NCBI RefSeq assembly: GCF_003024715.1
Contig: NZ_PYLO01000004.1
Location: forward strand, 62,001 to 126,000
From: Clostridium fessum
Lineage (GTDB): Bacteria > Bacillota > Clostridia > Lachnospirales > Lachnospiraceae
Direction: 5' to 3'
Length of the DNA: 64,000 bases
Under the pieces are notes generated by a model, which saw only the letters and a program-made list of their open reading frames with translations, was not told where the DNA came from and did not search any database. Shown in pieces: positions 1 to 6,786 of the stretch. Made by a program: the position numbers and the translations under genes. Position 1 is the stretch's first letter. Each line of letters starts with the position of its first letter.

Positions 1-577
1 AGGAATTCTTGCACTAGAAGCACCGGAAACATTCCAATGGCTGAATTATTATCATGATGAATTGCTGGATACCCGAATTCAAAATGGAAAGTTTTTTAAT
101 AAAGATACGCAGCCTTTTTATAGATTGGATAATGTTGGGACATATACTTATTCACCTTATAAAGTTTTATGGAAAGAGCAAGCGGGTAGTATGTCTGCAG
201 TAGTGGTATCAAGTTATTATGAATCGGTGCCAAATGCAAATCGCGAATTGTTTTCAGAAGATAAACCCATTGTTGTTGATTCAAAAGTGCTTATGTTAGA
301 TGTTTATGAGGAGATGGAAGCATATTATGTGTGCGGCATAATTAATTCGCCTAGTATAATAGAAGTTGTTGATGGATATGCAATTTCTACCAATAGGGGG
401 GTTGATGTTTTGAAGTACATTGCGATTCCTAAGTATGATAGTGATAATGATTTACATACGAAAATAGCTGATACTTCCAAGAAAATTCATCAAAAGAAAA
501 AAGAAAAGGGAGCATGTGCTAACGTTTGTGAGTTGGAATCAAAATTGAACAGGATGATTCATATATTGTTTTCTTAG
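1..577 (+). CDS. C-terminal part of a DNA methyltransferase-like protein (cut by window edge)
   Basis: The frame is open from the window's first bases, so the start lies outside. The visible 190 or so residues resemble the target-recognition end of N6-adenine methylases of the Eco57I/TaqI type. They include a FYRLDNVGTYTYSPYKVLWK stretch, a 'VVDSKV' strand, the segment 'EAYYVCGIINSP' that in these families reads like 'EAYYLxAILNS', and a Lys-rich tail ending at TAG 575-577. No catalytic NPPY motif is visible because the catalytic half is missing. Base composition is clearly AT-richer than the housekeeping genes downstream, which suggests acquired DNA. A Cys-rich small gene follows 9 bases later and is probably co-transcribed. 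The methylase call is by resemblance only. Confidence 0.5.
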   Translation, partial: GILALEAPETFQWLNYYHDELLDTRIQNGKFFNKDTQPFYRLDNVGTYTYSPYKVLWKEQAGSMSAVVVSSYYESVPNANRELFSEDKPIVVDSKVLMLDVYEEMEAYYVCGIINSPSIIEVVDGYAISTNRGVDVLKYIAIPKYDSDNDLHTKIADTSKKIHQKKKEKGACANVCELESKLNRMIHILFS

Positions 578-586
578 GAGGTAAAA

Positions 587-793
587 GTGAAAAATTTGCA
601 AGTTGATTTTAATGCGCCATTAAATGAGTTGGATTCTGAAATTCAAACATATGGATGTAGACAAAATAATCCAGATATTTGCGGTTCTAACGGCTTAGAA
701 GGTATTTGTGGATTTGCATCGTCTGATTGTTTGTGTAAAAAACCATCTAGATCATGGAAAAAACAGTATAACAAATTAAAGGAGAATAGTTAG
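587..793 (+). CDS. Small Cys-rich protein of unknown function
   Basis: A 68-residue protein starting at GTG 587. AGGAGG at 576-581 overlaps the stop codon of the methyltransferase-like gene, which makes translational coupling likely. Five cysteines (24, 32, 41, 48, 50) sit in the middle third, in CRQNNPDIC and SDCLCKKP contexts, and the C-terminus is basic (WKKQYNKLKE). This spacing suggests metal or Fe-S binding, but I do not recognise the family. Its position suggests an accessory or partner role for the upstream protein. AT-rich like its neighbour. Confidence 0.6.
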   Translation: MKNLQVDFNAPLNELDSEIQTYGCRQNNPDICGSNGLEGICGFASSDCLCKKPSRSWKKQYNKLKENS

Positions 794-1080
794 GTATAGG
801 GGCGACTTAAATCTCTACCACTTTTCTCACTAAAGACCAATGCCCCCTCTCACGCATATTTTCGCGAAATTGCACAGGGGGTATTGTGTTAACCTGGTTT
901 TAGCAACTCGAATGGCTGAAATTAAGGAAAAAAATGAAATGTTGTGCCCGAAAAGTATTGCCGATTTGTGTAGAAGTAGGGTTGCCTTGAAATGGGGCAG
1001 CTCTTTTTCAAATATTGTGTTGACTAATTTACCCGGTAGAGTGATATATGTACATACCAAAAAGAAAGGTGGTATGTGCA
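794..1080. other. Intergenic stretch, nothing recognised
   Basis: About 290 bases between the Cys-rich gene and the virulence-related gene. Open frames here carry no recognisable domain and no good ribosome binding site. It may be eroded mobile-element sequence, given what lies on both sides. Confidence 0.4.
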
Positions 1081-1743
1081 ATGATTACAGAAATTGATTT
1101 TAAAGTTAAAGGTGAGGAACGTAAGAAGCTGGCTTATGCCATAGGTGAATTGCTTGAAATGCCGGTAAAGTATACCAGAACACCCAAGTTTGATTATCTG
1201 ATTGGAAGCAGCATTCTAGATAAAAACGGAGTGTTCCATACATCCGAGGATTTGTCAGAAAGTGAGTTGGAATTGGTTTTAGAACGGTTTTACAAAGGTG
1301 AGCCCATACAACAATCAGAGCTGCCAGAGGATGAAACTGTGGAAGCAGATGTATTAAGCATATCAGTTCCAAGAAACATGTTTACAGATGACAAGCTGGA
1401 AAATTTGCAGAAGTTGATAGAAGGGAAGCAAACGCTTTTTAAGCACACATTCCGAGTGGAGCAGTTGGAGGTTGCTATTACCGAGAATCAGGTTTCATTT
1501 CCCTGGTTTCCACTTGCGTCCGAGCCGGATGCTGTGAGTGCATATACAGAATTTATTTCCAAATTATGCGAATTAGCAATAAAACTAAAACGAGTATCGC
1601 TGAAGGATAAAGAAGTTGAGAATGAAAAATATGCATTCCGATGTTTCCTTTTACGTTTGGGATTCATCGGAGACGACAGCAAAGTTGCTCGCCGGATTCT
1701 GCTTCAAAATCTTTCTGGAAATTCAGCGTTTCACAAAGTATAA
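1081..1743 (+). CDS. ICE-type 'virulence-related' protein
   Basis: 220 residues from ATG 1081, preceded by AAAGGTGG at 1065-1072. An in-frame ATG at 1048 lacks a comparable site and would add 11 residues. The protein resembles the 'virulence-related/virulence protein' cargo common in integrative conjugative elements of gut Clostridia. The N-terminus has the usual FKVKGEERKKLAYAIGE pattern followed by 'Y.IGS..LDKNG'. The C-terminus has 'VSFPWFPL', 'KRVSLKDKEVENEKYAFRCF' and ends 'RILLQNLSGNSAF', close to the family's 'LLRNLTGNSSW'. Its molecular function is not established. No relaxase, integrase or conjugation gene is visible, so it is probably a leftover of a larger element. Family resemblance is strong; function is unknown. 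Confidence 0.75.
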   Translation: MITEIDFKVKGEERKKLAYAIGELLEMPVKYTRTPKFDYLIGSSILDKNGVFHTSEDLSESELELVLERFYKGEPIQQSELPEDETVEADVLSISVPRNMFTDDKLENLQKLIEGKQTLFKHTFRVEQLEVAITENQVSFPWFPLASEPDAVSAYTEFISKLCELAIKLKRVSLKDKEVENEKYAFRCFLLRLGFIGDDSKVARRILLQNLSGNSAFHKV

Positions 1744-1795
1744 AATAATACGATTCTTTGGTGCAGGGTGTCGCAGAGACGTCCTGTATTATTTT
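1742..1795. terminator. Hairpin between converging genes
   Basis: AAAATAATAC (1742-1751) pairs with GTATTATTTT (1786-1795), with a further CAGG/CCTG pairing inside. It lies exactly between the end of the virulence-related gene and the end of the opposing capsid fragment, so it could stop transcription from both sides. Confidence 0.45.
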
Positions 1796-2229
1796 ATTGA
1801 AAGAAGCTGAACAGCCTCTGGACGGATGAGCCTACCGTTGATACGTTCATAAGCAGCATAACCGGTCAAATTCTCGCGAGAATACAGTTCAGTTAAGATC
1901 TTTACGGACAGTGGCTGTCGTTCTAATATCCAGAAATAGGACAAATCGCCAAATGCAACAGGAATACTGTCGGCTGCTATATCCGGCATATATGGCGAGA
2001 TAACCACTGGCCTGCTATGGATTGTGTCATCAGACTGCCGCCACAGGTAATTGCCATCCTTGTCTTTTAATGTTCTGAGGGTTAATGCAGTATTGTCATT
2101 CATTAACCAGACACCATTTTTCCTGAATTCAGGCTTCGTTGCAAAATACAAAGCGATAATATCATCATAAGATAAACTCTCGGTACGATTACTGTACACA
2201 TCTTGCAAAATTTCGCTAAGATTTGCATT
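1789..2229 (-). pseudogene. Phage major capsid protein (HK97 type), 5'-truncated
   Basis: Reading on the - strand, the frame is open from just after a stop at 2230-2232 to 1789 and encodes only the C-terminal part of an HK97-fold major capsid protein. Diagnostic stretches are 'KNGVWLMNDNTALTLRTLKD', 'GNYLWRQS', 'RPVVISPYMP', 'PVAFGDLSYFWI', 'LTGYAAYERINGRLIRPEA'. Homology appears to start right after the stop, with no start codon and no ribosome binding site. The protease/scaffold, portal and tail genes are absent. This is a prophage remnant; the surviving 140 or so residues would not make a shell on their own. Confidence 0.8.
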
Positions 2230-2323
2230 TTATGTACAGAAATGACCAATACATAAAGAAAAATTGACACCGCGCAAAACGCTGCAAATGGCAGCAGGAA
2301 AGCGCCTTTTGAAAGGAGAAATT

Positions 2324-2791
2324 ATGAGCATTCGAGTACTTTTCATCTGCCACGGCAACATCTGCCGTTCCACCCTAGCCCAAAGTGTCTTCACCCACAA
2401 AGTCGTATCCCAAGGGCTTTCCGCTCACTTCCTTATCGACAGCGCCGCCACAAGCACCGAAGAAATCGGCAATCCACCGCACCGGGGGACGGTGAATAAG
2501 CTGAGGAAGGTTGGAATTCCTCTGGTGCCGCACCGGGCGCGGCAGGTGACGTGGGCGGATTATGAGAAATTTGATTATATCATAGGTATGGACAGTGCCA
2601 ATATCCGAAATTTAAACCGGATGCTGAAAGGCGATCCAGAGGGGAAAATATATAAATTCCTCACATTTGCAGGTTCAGACCGTGACATCGCGGATCCGTG
2701 GTATACGGGTGATTTTGACGCGACGTATGAAGATGTTCTGGAGGGCTGTGTGGGTTTTCTGGCATATCTGAAAGAACAGGGACAGATATAA
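2324..2791 (+). CDS. Low-molecular-weight protein tyrosine phosphatase
   Basis: 155 residues from ATG 2324 with AAAGGAG at 2312-2318; a longer in-frame start upstream is unlikely. The P-loop CHGNICRS is at residues 9-16 (nucleophile Cys9, Arg15), and the acid loop DPWYTGDF lies near residue 125. These are the two signature elements of the LMW-PTP family, cytosolic enzymes that remove phosphate from Tyr, often in control of capsule export kinases or stress responses. No kinase or polysaccharide gene is adjacent, so the partner is unknown. Length is normal. It is the only intact-looking core enzyme in the first 3 kb. Confidence 0.93.
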   Translation: MSIRVLFICHGNICRSTLAQSVFTHKVVSQGLSAHFLIDSAATSTEEIGNPPHRGTVNKLRKVGIPLVPHRARQVTWADYEKFDYIIGMDSANIRNLNRMLKGDPEGKIYKFLTFAGSDRDIADPWYTGDFDATYEDVLEGCVGFLAYLKEQGQI

Positions 2792-2848
2792 CCCAAAGTT
2801 TGATGAGTATTCATTTTAGGTTAAGATAGAAGGAACGGACTGTTTCTG

Positions 2849-3061
2849 TTGCAATTTATCAGTGTGCTGGAGGAACATCCGGGCGATTCGTGGATTAAAA
2901 AATATATTTTCCCGGGCGTAATGGTTCTAAGTCTCTGGGAAATGATTTCTTGTGGTTCAGCAGATGGATTTTATATCCTGGATGTAGAAAATCTACGTCT
3001 GCACCAGATTTTATTTACAAAAGGAATTGATAATGACTTGCCGATGACACGCTGGTATTAA
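2849..3061 (+). pseudogene. Fragment of cyclopropane-fatty-acyl-phospholipid synthase
   Basis: The peptide contains 'GDSWIKKYIFPG' and 'FYILDVENLRLH', characteristic of the C-terminal third of CFA synthases (family pattern 'W..KYIFPGG..PS..EI' and 'DVE.LR.HY'). The SAM-binding domain is absent and the end diverges before the usual terminus (stop 3059-3061). No ribosome binding site is visible, and the only nearby start would be TTG. It overlaps the end of the opposing acyl carrier protein gene by 4 bases. Interpreted as a broken remnant. Confidence 0.7.
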
Positions 3062-3324
3062 TAAGTGGAGTGCTTTTTTATTTCCAGCTGAATCCGTTCG
3101 CAGAGATCCTTGACCGTGACAAGCTCGATAAAATCCGTTTCCGGAATATCGATCTCGAAGCAGTCTTCGATTTCTGTGATAAAGTATACGATCAAAAATG
3201 AATCCAGCCCCAGATCGTCGATCAGGCGGTCAGCCGATGTCAGCGGGCGGGTGATTTCTACGTATTCTGATAGAATGTCTTTTATTTCAACCAGGATTTC
3301 TTCCTGCGTCAGTTCGTGTTTCAT
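3058..3324 (-). CDS. Stand-alone acyl carrier protein
   Basis: 88 residues; the - strand start is preceded by AGGAGG. It has the four-helix ACP pattern with the phosphopantetheine attachment site LGLDSF (Ser42), followed by the acidic helix 'ITEIEDCFEIDIPE'. Most ACPs read DSL; Phe after Ser is unusual. No fatty-acid, polyketide or nonribosomal peptide genes are nearby, so its partners are unknown. Most likely it is a secondary ACP rather than the main fatty-acid synthesis AcpP. It converges on the CFA synthase fragment. Confidence 0.88.
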   Translation of the reverse strand: MKHELTQEEILVEIKDILSEYVEITRPLTSADRLIDDLGLDSFLIVYFITEIEDCFEIDIPETDFIELVTVKDLCERIQLEIKKHSTY

Positions 3325-3473
3325 GAGAAGTTCCTCCTAATATATGTGATTCATGCAGCTATTTTTATTGTAAATTTAATATAGAATCTGTGTTTGTGAG
3401 ATGATTCTATCTGTGTGTTTATTTTATCATGAAACTGCCCGCTTGAGTAGATATATCCCTTAAAATAGGAGGA

Positions 3474-3499
3474 GCCGACAGGAACGGACTCCTGTCGGC
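3474..3499. repeat. Perfect 10-bp inverted repeat
   Basis: GCCGACAGGA (3474-3483), loop ACGGAC, TCCTGTCGGC (3490-3499). There is no T-tract on the + side; on the - strand it is followed by TCCTATTTT. It could be a weak terminator or an operator-like site. Confidence 0.5.
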
Positions 3500-3798
3500 G
3501 TAGGTATGAAAAAGTATATTATGAAAGGTCTTTTGCCTTTACGCGTATTACTATATCGAAAAAATGTGATAAAAGTATGTTCGGAATGTGAAGAAATCAT
3601 AAATTTCGGAAAATATTTTGGAAGTGGATGGGGGAATAAAAATGACACGCAGATATAAGTTTGTGCAATTTTATTCATAAAAATGAAAATATATGCGTGA
3701 AATTTCTGAAAAAGATAGAATGTAAAAAGGTAATATGATATAATGAGCGCAAGTGAGCCAGAGAGCTGCTTGCAGATTTATGGCGAACGGCGAATGGC

Positions 3799-3850
3799 GA
3801 TCACGATAGCTGCGTCAGCAGCGGTAAGCATCGAAGATGCGAATCGTGAT
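3799..3850. repeat. Three-way-junction-like palindromic element
   Basis: Outer arms ATCACGAT (3800-3807) and ATCGTGAT (3843-3850) enclose two small hairpins: GCTG-CGT-CAGC (3809-3819) and GCATC-GAA-GATGC (3828-3840). The upstream stretch TGGCGAACGGCGAATGGCG (3781-3799) is repetitive. The compact cloverleaf-like fold suggests an interspersed repeat or structured RNA. No tRNA features are present. Confidence 0.5.
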
Positions 3851-4040
3851 ATAATATGAACACTTACAGAGAACTTGTCAAATTTAGTGTGGGTTATAGA
3901 TGAACATTTGATGAATCTGAGATAAAGGAGAAAAATAATCAAAATAAAGATTCAAAAAAACATATCTACAAAGAAGAAGGCAGAACATCAGGCGGATGCA
4001 AAAGCATTTGCCGGAACGGGTTCAGAAAGGACAGGGAACG

Positions 4041-5210
4041 ATGCGGGCGTTTACATTTGAAAATGCGACAAAGATTTATTTTGGCGGAGGTTGTGTGAAA
4101 GAGCACCTGCTGGAGGCGGTGAAGCCGTATGGGGAAACGGTGATGCTGGCATATGGCGGCGGCTCGATCAAGACGAATGGCATTTATCAGGAAGTGATGG
4201 ATGTCTTAAAGCTGGCTGGAAAACAGGTGATAGAATTTTCTGGCATCATGCCGAATCCGACCTACAGCAAGGTAATGGAAGGGAAAAAAGTCGTACAGGA
4301 AAATCAGGTAGATCTGATTCTGGCAGTGGGCGGCGGTTCGGTCATGGACTGCAGCAAGGCGATCTCAATGGCGGCTGCGACGGACAAGGACGTCTGGGAG
4401 GAATACTGGATCAAAAAGGGCGAGATTGATTTTGAGCCGGTTCCGGTGGGCGTGATTGTGACCGTGGTCGGCACTGGAAGCGAGGTCAACGGCGAGGGTG
4501 TAATCACCCATGAGGAACAGAAAATTAAGACGAGCCGGAATTATCCGCGCTGCAATCCGGTGTTTGCGATGATGGACCCGAAATATACCTACACGGTTTC
4601 TCCACTCCAGACGGCAGCGGGCGGTTTTGATATGCTCAGCCATGTGATGGAGACATATTTCAGCGCACCGGATGAGGATAATCTTTCGGATGCGATCTCG
4701 GAGGCGCTGATGCGGAGTATTATTGCGAACCTGCCAGTGGCGATCCGGGAACCAGAAAATTATGAGGCGCGCAGCAACCTGATGTGGGCATCCACGATGG
4801 CGGAGATTGGCATTATCAAATTAGGAAAACAGTGTGATTTTGAGGCGCATATGATTGAACATCAGATGGGGGCTTACACGGACTGCAACCACGGCATGGG
4901 ACTTGGCGTGATCCATCCGGCGTATTATCGTCGAATTTGCCGGGACGGCATCAAGAAATTTGTGAAATTTGCTGTAAATGTCTGGGGAATGTCACCAGAT
5001 GGCGGCGATGAGGAAGAACTGGCATTTGGCGGAATTGACGCATTACAGGCGTTTATTCATGAGATTGGTTTGCCGGGGACGCTGCGGGAACTGGGAATCA
5101 CAGATCAGAGCCTGCTGAAAACGATTGCTGATTCATGTATCCGCAATGACGGCGGGTATCGGCAGCTGACGCACGCGGAAATCTTGGATATTTTGGAAGA
5201 GTGCTATTAG
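4041..5210 (+). CDS. Iron-containing alcohol dehydrogenase (butanol dehydrogenase-like)
   Basis: 389 residues from ATG 4041, with AAAGGACAGGGA just upstream. It belongs to the group III Fe-dependent dehydrogenases, NAD(P)H-linked enzymes interconverting aldehydes and alcohols in the cytosol. Visible features: N-terminal 'FENATKIYFGGG', the nucleotide-binding GGGSVMDCSKAI at residues 97-108, 'GTGSEVNG', and the metal-ligand region 'GGFDMLSHVMETYF' with later 'FEAHMIEHQMGAYTDCNHGMG', which supplies the conserved His residues. Length matches BdhA/YqhD-type enzymes. A tautomerase-like gene follows 17 bases after the stop and is probably co-transcribed. The physiological substrate cannot be told from sequence. 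It may reduce butyraldehyde or other short aldehydes in this fermenter. Confidence 0.9.
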   Translation: MRAFTFENATKIYFGGGCVKEHLLEAVKPYGETVMLAYGGGSIKTNGIYQEVMDVLKLAGKQVIEFSGIMPNPTYSKVMEGKKVVQENQVDLILAVGGGSVMDCSKAISMAAATDKDVWEEYWIKKGEIDFEPVPVGVIVTVVGTGSEVNGEGVITHEEQKIKTSRNYPRCNPVFAMMDPKYTYTVSPLQTAAGGFDMLSHVMETYFSAPDEDNLSDAISEALMRSIIANLPVAIREPENYEARSNLMWASTMAEIGIIKLGKQCDFEAHMIEHQMGAYTDCNHGMGLGVIHPAYYRRICRDGIKKFVKFAVNVWGMSPDGGDEEELAFGGIDALQAFIHEIGLPGTLRELGITDQSLLKTIADSCIRNDGGYRQLTHAEILDILEECY

Positions 5211-5227
5211 TACAAAGGAGGAAAATC

Positions 5228-5425
5228 ATGCCACACATTGCAATATCTATGTACCCGGGACGGAGCCGGGAAGAGAAGGCAGCGCTGGCTGAGAAGGTCA
5301 GAACGCTGGTATCAGAAGAATTAAAGAAGGATCCGAAGGTTGTGACGGTATCGGTTCATGATGTACCGGCTGAGAAATGGCAGGAATATTTGGATGCGAT
5401 TCCGGGCGAGGAGAGATTCTATTAG
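5228..5425 (+). CDS. 4-oxalocrotonate tautomerase family protein
   Basis: 65 residues from ATG 5228, with AAAGGAGG at 5215-5222. The mature N-terminus would be Pro-His-Ile after Met removal, and Pro1 is the catalytic base of this superfamily. The pattern 'MPHIAISMYPGRSREEKAALAEKV' and the C-terminal 'VSVHDVPAEKWQEY' fit the small tautomerase fold, which assembles as hexamers. It follows the alcohol dehydrogenase, suggesting a shared role with a keto/enol or aldehyde substrate. The substrate is unknown. Confidence 0.85.
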   Translation: MPHIAISMYPGRSREEKAALAEKVRTLVSEELKKDPKVVTVSVHDVPAEKWQEYLDAIPGEERFY

Positions 5426-5543
5426 AAGTCTAAGTCGGGGTTGCAGAAAGAGGCAAAAGATCATCCGACGATGGATAATATAGCTCAAGCAGTGTCGAAA
5501 AAATAAACTGCAAAAGATATATAATAATGAATAAAAAAGAACG

Positions 5544-5688
5544 GACTGTTCATAAATAGACAAAAAAGCATAGGATGTAGAGAATAGATATTTGAACTGT
5601 GCCGGTTTACAGAGTATCATCTGTAAACCGGGCAGAAAGAAGCACATTTACGCGCATTACTTAGTGGATTTTGTCTGTATGAACAGTC
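5544..5688. repeat. Inverted-repeat element with internal perfect hairpin
   Basis: The outer arms GACTGTTCAT (5544-5553) and ATGAACAGTC (5679-5688) are perfectly complementary. A second pair, GACAAAA (5559-5565) and TTTTGTC (5669-5675), lies just inside. The centre has a 12-bp perfect hairpin: CCGGTTTACAGA (5602-5613) with TCTGTAAACCGG (5620-5631). The terminal core ACTGTTCA/TGAACAGT is shared with the 133-bp elements elsewhere in the window, but no flanking direct repeat is visible. Confidence 0.55.
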
Positions 5689-5755
5689 TTTTTTGCAGCA
5701 TTTTATAATTGAGAAAACATTTCATTTACTCCTTTTAAATTCCCACAAATATTTC

Positions 5756-5808
5756 TTGACATTTCCCAGTTACATTCATATAATGAACATATGAACAATG
5801 ATTCATAT
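5756..5808 (+). promoter_or_regulatory. Promoter with ArsR-type operator of the cadmium/zinc locus
   Basis: TTGACA (5756-5761), 17-base spacer, TATAAT (5779-5784). A dyad ATATGAA-cAATGa-TTCATAT (5789-5808) follows the -10 box directly and contains the TGAA-N6-TTCA core typical of ArsR/SmtB/CadC operators. Bound repressor would block transcription; metal would release it. Confidence 0.75.
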
Positions 5809-5912
5809 AAATAAAAATATTTCAAAGAAATCTTGATAAAATCCTGCAAACTGCTTTCACGAAAGAAGCAGTGAAGCAGGGCAGAAACGCGTAGCATGAA
5901 GGGAGAAATCGG

Positions 5913-6272
5913 ATGGCAATTCATGATGTAGAGTGCTGTGAGGAGTGTGCTGTTCACGATGAGGTTGTGCAGTCGGTCCGGGGAATGCTGCCGGATGACG
6001 ATGATTTGTATGATCTGGCGGAGCTGTTTAAGGTATTTGGTGATTCGACGCGGATCCGGATTTTGTTTGTGCTGTTTGAGTCGGAGATGTGTGTCTGCGA
6101 CATTGCACAGCTGCTTAATATGACGCAGTCGGCGATTTCGCATCAGCTTCGGATTCTCAAGCAGTCGCAGCTCGTCAAGAGCCGCCGGGACGGAAAGTCG
6201 GTGTTCTATTCGCTGGCAGACGACCATGTTTACCGGATTATCAACCAGGGCTTTGAGCATATTAAAGAATAG
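5913..6272 (+). CDS. ArsR/SmtB-family metal-sensing repressor (CadC/ZiaR-like)
   Basis: 119 residues, winged-helix DNA-binding dimer. The recognition-helix region 'LLNMTQSAISHQLRIL' is typical. Two metal sites can be read. The alpha-3N site consists of N-terminal Cys8, Cys9, Cys12 with Cys60-Val-Cys62-Asp63 (ELCVCD-type). The alpha-5 site is a textbook D-x-H-X10-H-x-x-E: Asp103, His105, His116, Glu119. Carrying both sites resembles CadC and ZiaR, which sense Cd/Pb/Zn. It probably represses its own operon through the dyad at 5789-5808. ATG 5913 follows GGGAGAAATCGG. The downstream HMA protein and P-type ATPase are its likely targets. Confidence 0.92.
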   Translation: MAIHDVECCEECAVHDEVVQSVRGMLPDDDDLYDLAELFKVFGDSTRIRILFVLFESEMCVCDIAQLLNMTQSAISHQLRILKQSQLVKSRRDGKSVFYSLADDHVYRIINQGFEHIKE

Positions 6273-6399
6273 CAAGTTCCTTGAATGATGATAATGGATT
6301 GAATGAATGTGAAAGCGGTGCTATCTGTAAAGAAAAAATTGCAGGTCTCGAAAAGCAAACATTAAAAATTTATAACTCAATAAAAAGAGGAGGATTATC

Positions 6400-6618
6400 A
6401 TGAAGAAGAAATTTAAATTAACTGATCTGGATTGTGCAAACTGTGCAGCAAAGATGGAGGATGCGATCAAGAAGCTGGATGGAGTCAATGATGCGAGTGT
6501 CAGCTTTATGATGCAGAAAATGACGATCGATGCGGATGACGCACGTTTCGACGAGATCATGAAAGAGGTTGTAGAAGTGTGCAAGAAGGTGGAACCGGAC
6601 TGCATTATTAATATGTAA
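6400..6618 (+). CDS. Stand-alone heavy-metal-associated (HMA) domain protein
   Basis: 72 residues, ATG 6400 after AGAGGAGGA. Ferredoxin-like HMA fold with the metal-binding motif DCANCA (Cys12, Cys15), as in CopZ-like chaperones and the N-terminal domains of metal-pumping ATPases. The C-terminal part adds Cys residues (VEVCKKVEPDC). The ATPase encoded next lacks its own N-terminal HMA domain, so this protein is probably the detached domain, delivering Cd/Zn to the pump or sensing metal load. It lies 127 bases after the repressor and before a strong hairpin. Confidence 0.9.
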   Translation: MKKKFKLTDLDCANCAAKMEDAIKKLDGVNDASVSFMMQKMTIDADDARFDEIMKEVVEVCKKVEPDCIINM

Positions 6619-6700
6619 AATTGGAAAAGGCATAATCGGATCAAAAGCTGCTTTTTAAAAGAATAAAATCAGATTGTGTAATGCACAGAAGGGCAAAGTA

Positions 6701-6752
6701 AAAAGATATAGGCAAATGAGCTGTGCCGGCACATTTTCCTATATCTTTTTTT
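6701..6752 (+). terminator. Terminator-like hairpin between HMA protein and ATPase genes
   Basis: AAAAGATATAGG (6701-6712) pairs perfectly with CCTATATCTTTT (6738-6749), which runs into a T-tract. Inside lies the palindrome TGTGCCGGCACA (6722-6733). It sits between co-functional genes, so partial termination could set more chaperone than pump. Confidence 0.75.
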
Positions 6753-6786
6753 CTGGGAATGTGTTTCCAGAATGAAGGGAGGCTTT

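Larger units (their letters stand above)
3325..4040. other. Long intergenic region with structured repeats
   Basis: About 715 bases without a supportable gene. It contains a perfect 10-bp hairpin (3474-3499) and a possible three-way-junction structure (3799-3850), listed separately. The rest is AT-rich and probably contains the promoters for the ACP (- strand) and the alcohol dehydrogenase (+ strand), but none stands out. Confidence 0.5.
5426..5912. other. Intergenic region with inverted-repeat element and metal-responsive promoter
   Basis: No gene recognised in about 490 bases. It contains the inverted-repeat element at 5544-5688 and the promoter/operator at 5756-5808, listed separately. 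A short open stretch near 5437-5505 ends in a frame reading 'KDHPTMDNIAQAVSKK'. It looks like the tail of some protein, but I cannot assign it. Confidence 0.45.

Noticed and set aside
1-2300. Intact prophage or integrative element
   Set aside because: Only isolated or truncated genes are visible, with no integrase, relaxase, portal or tail genes inside the window.
3799-3850. tRNA gene
   Set aside because: The cloverleaf-like shape lacks a T-loop, an anticodon stem of normal size and the 7-bp acceptor stem with conserved bases, and is only about 50 bases long.
5437-5505. Small gene or pseudogene tail reading KDHPTMDNIAQAVSKK
   Set aside because: No start codon or ribosome binding site and too short to assign. 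Noted only inside the intergenic description.
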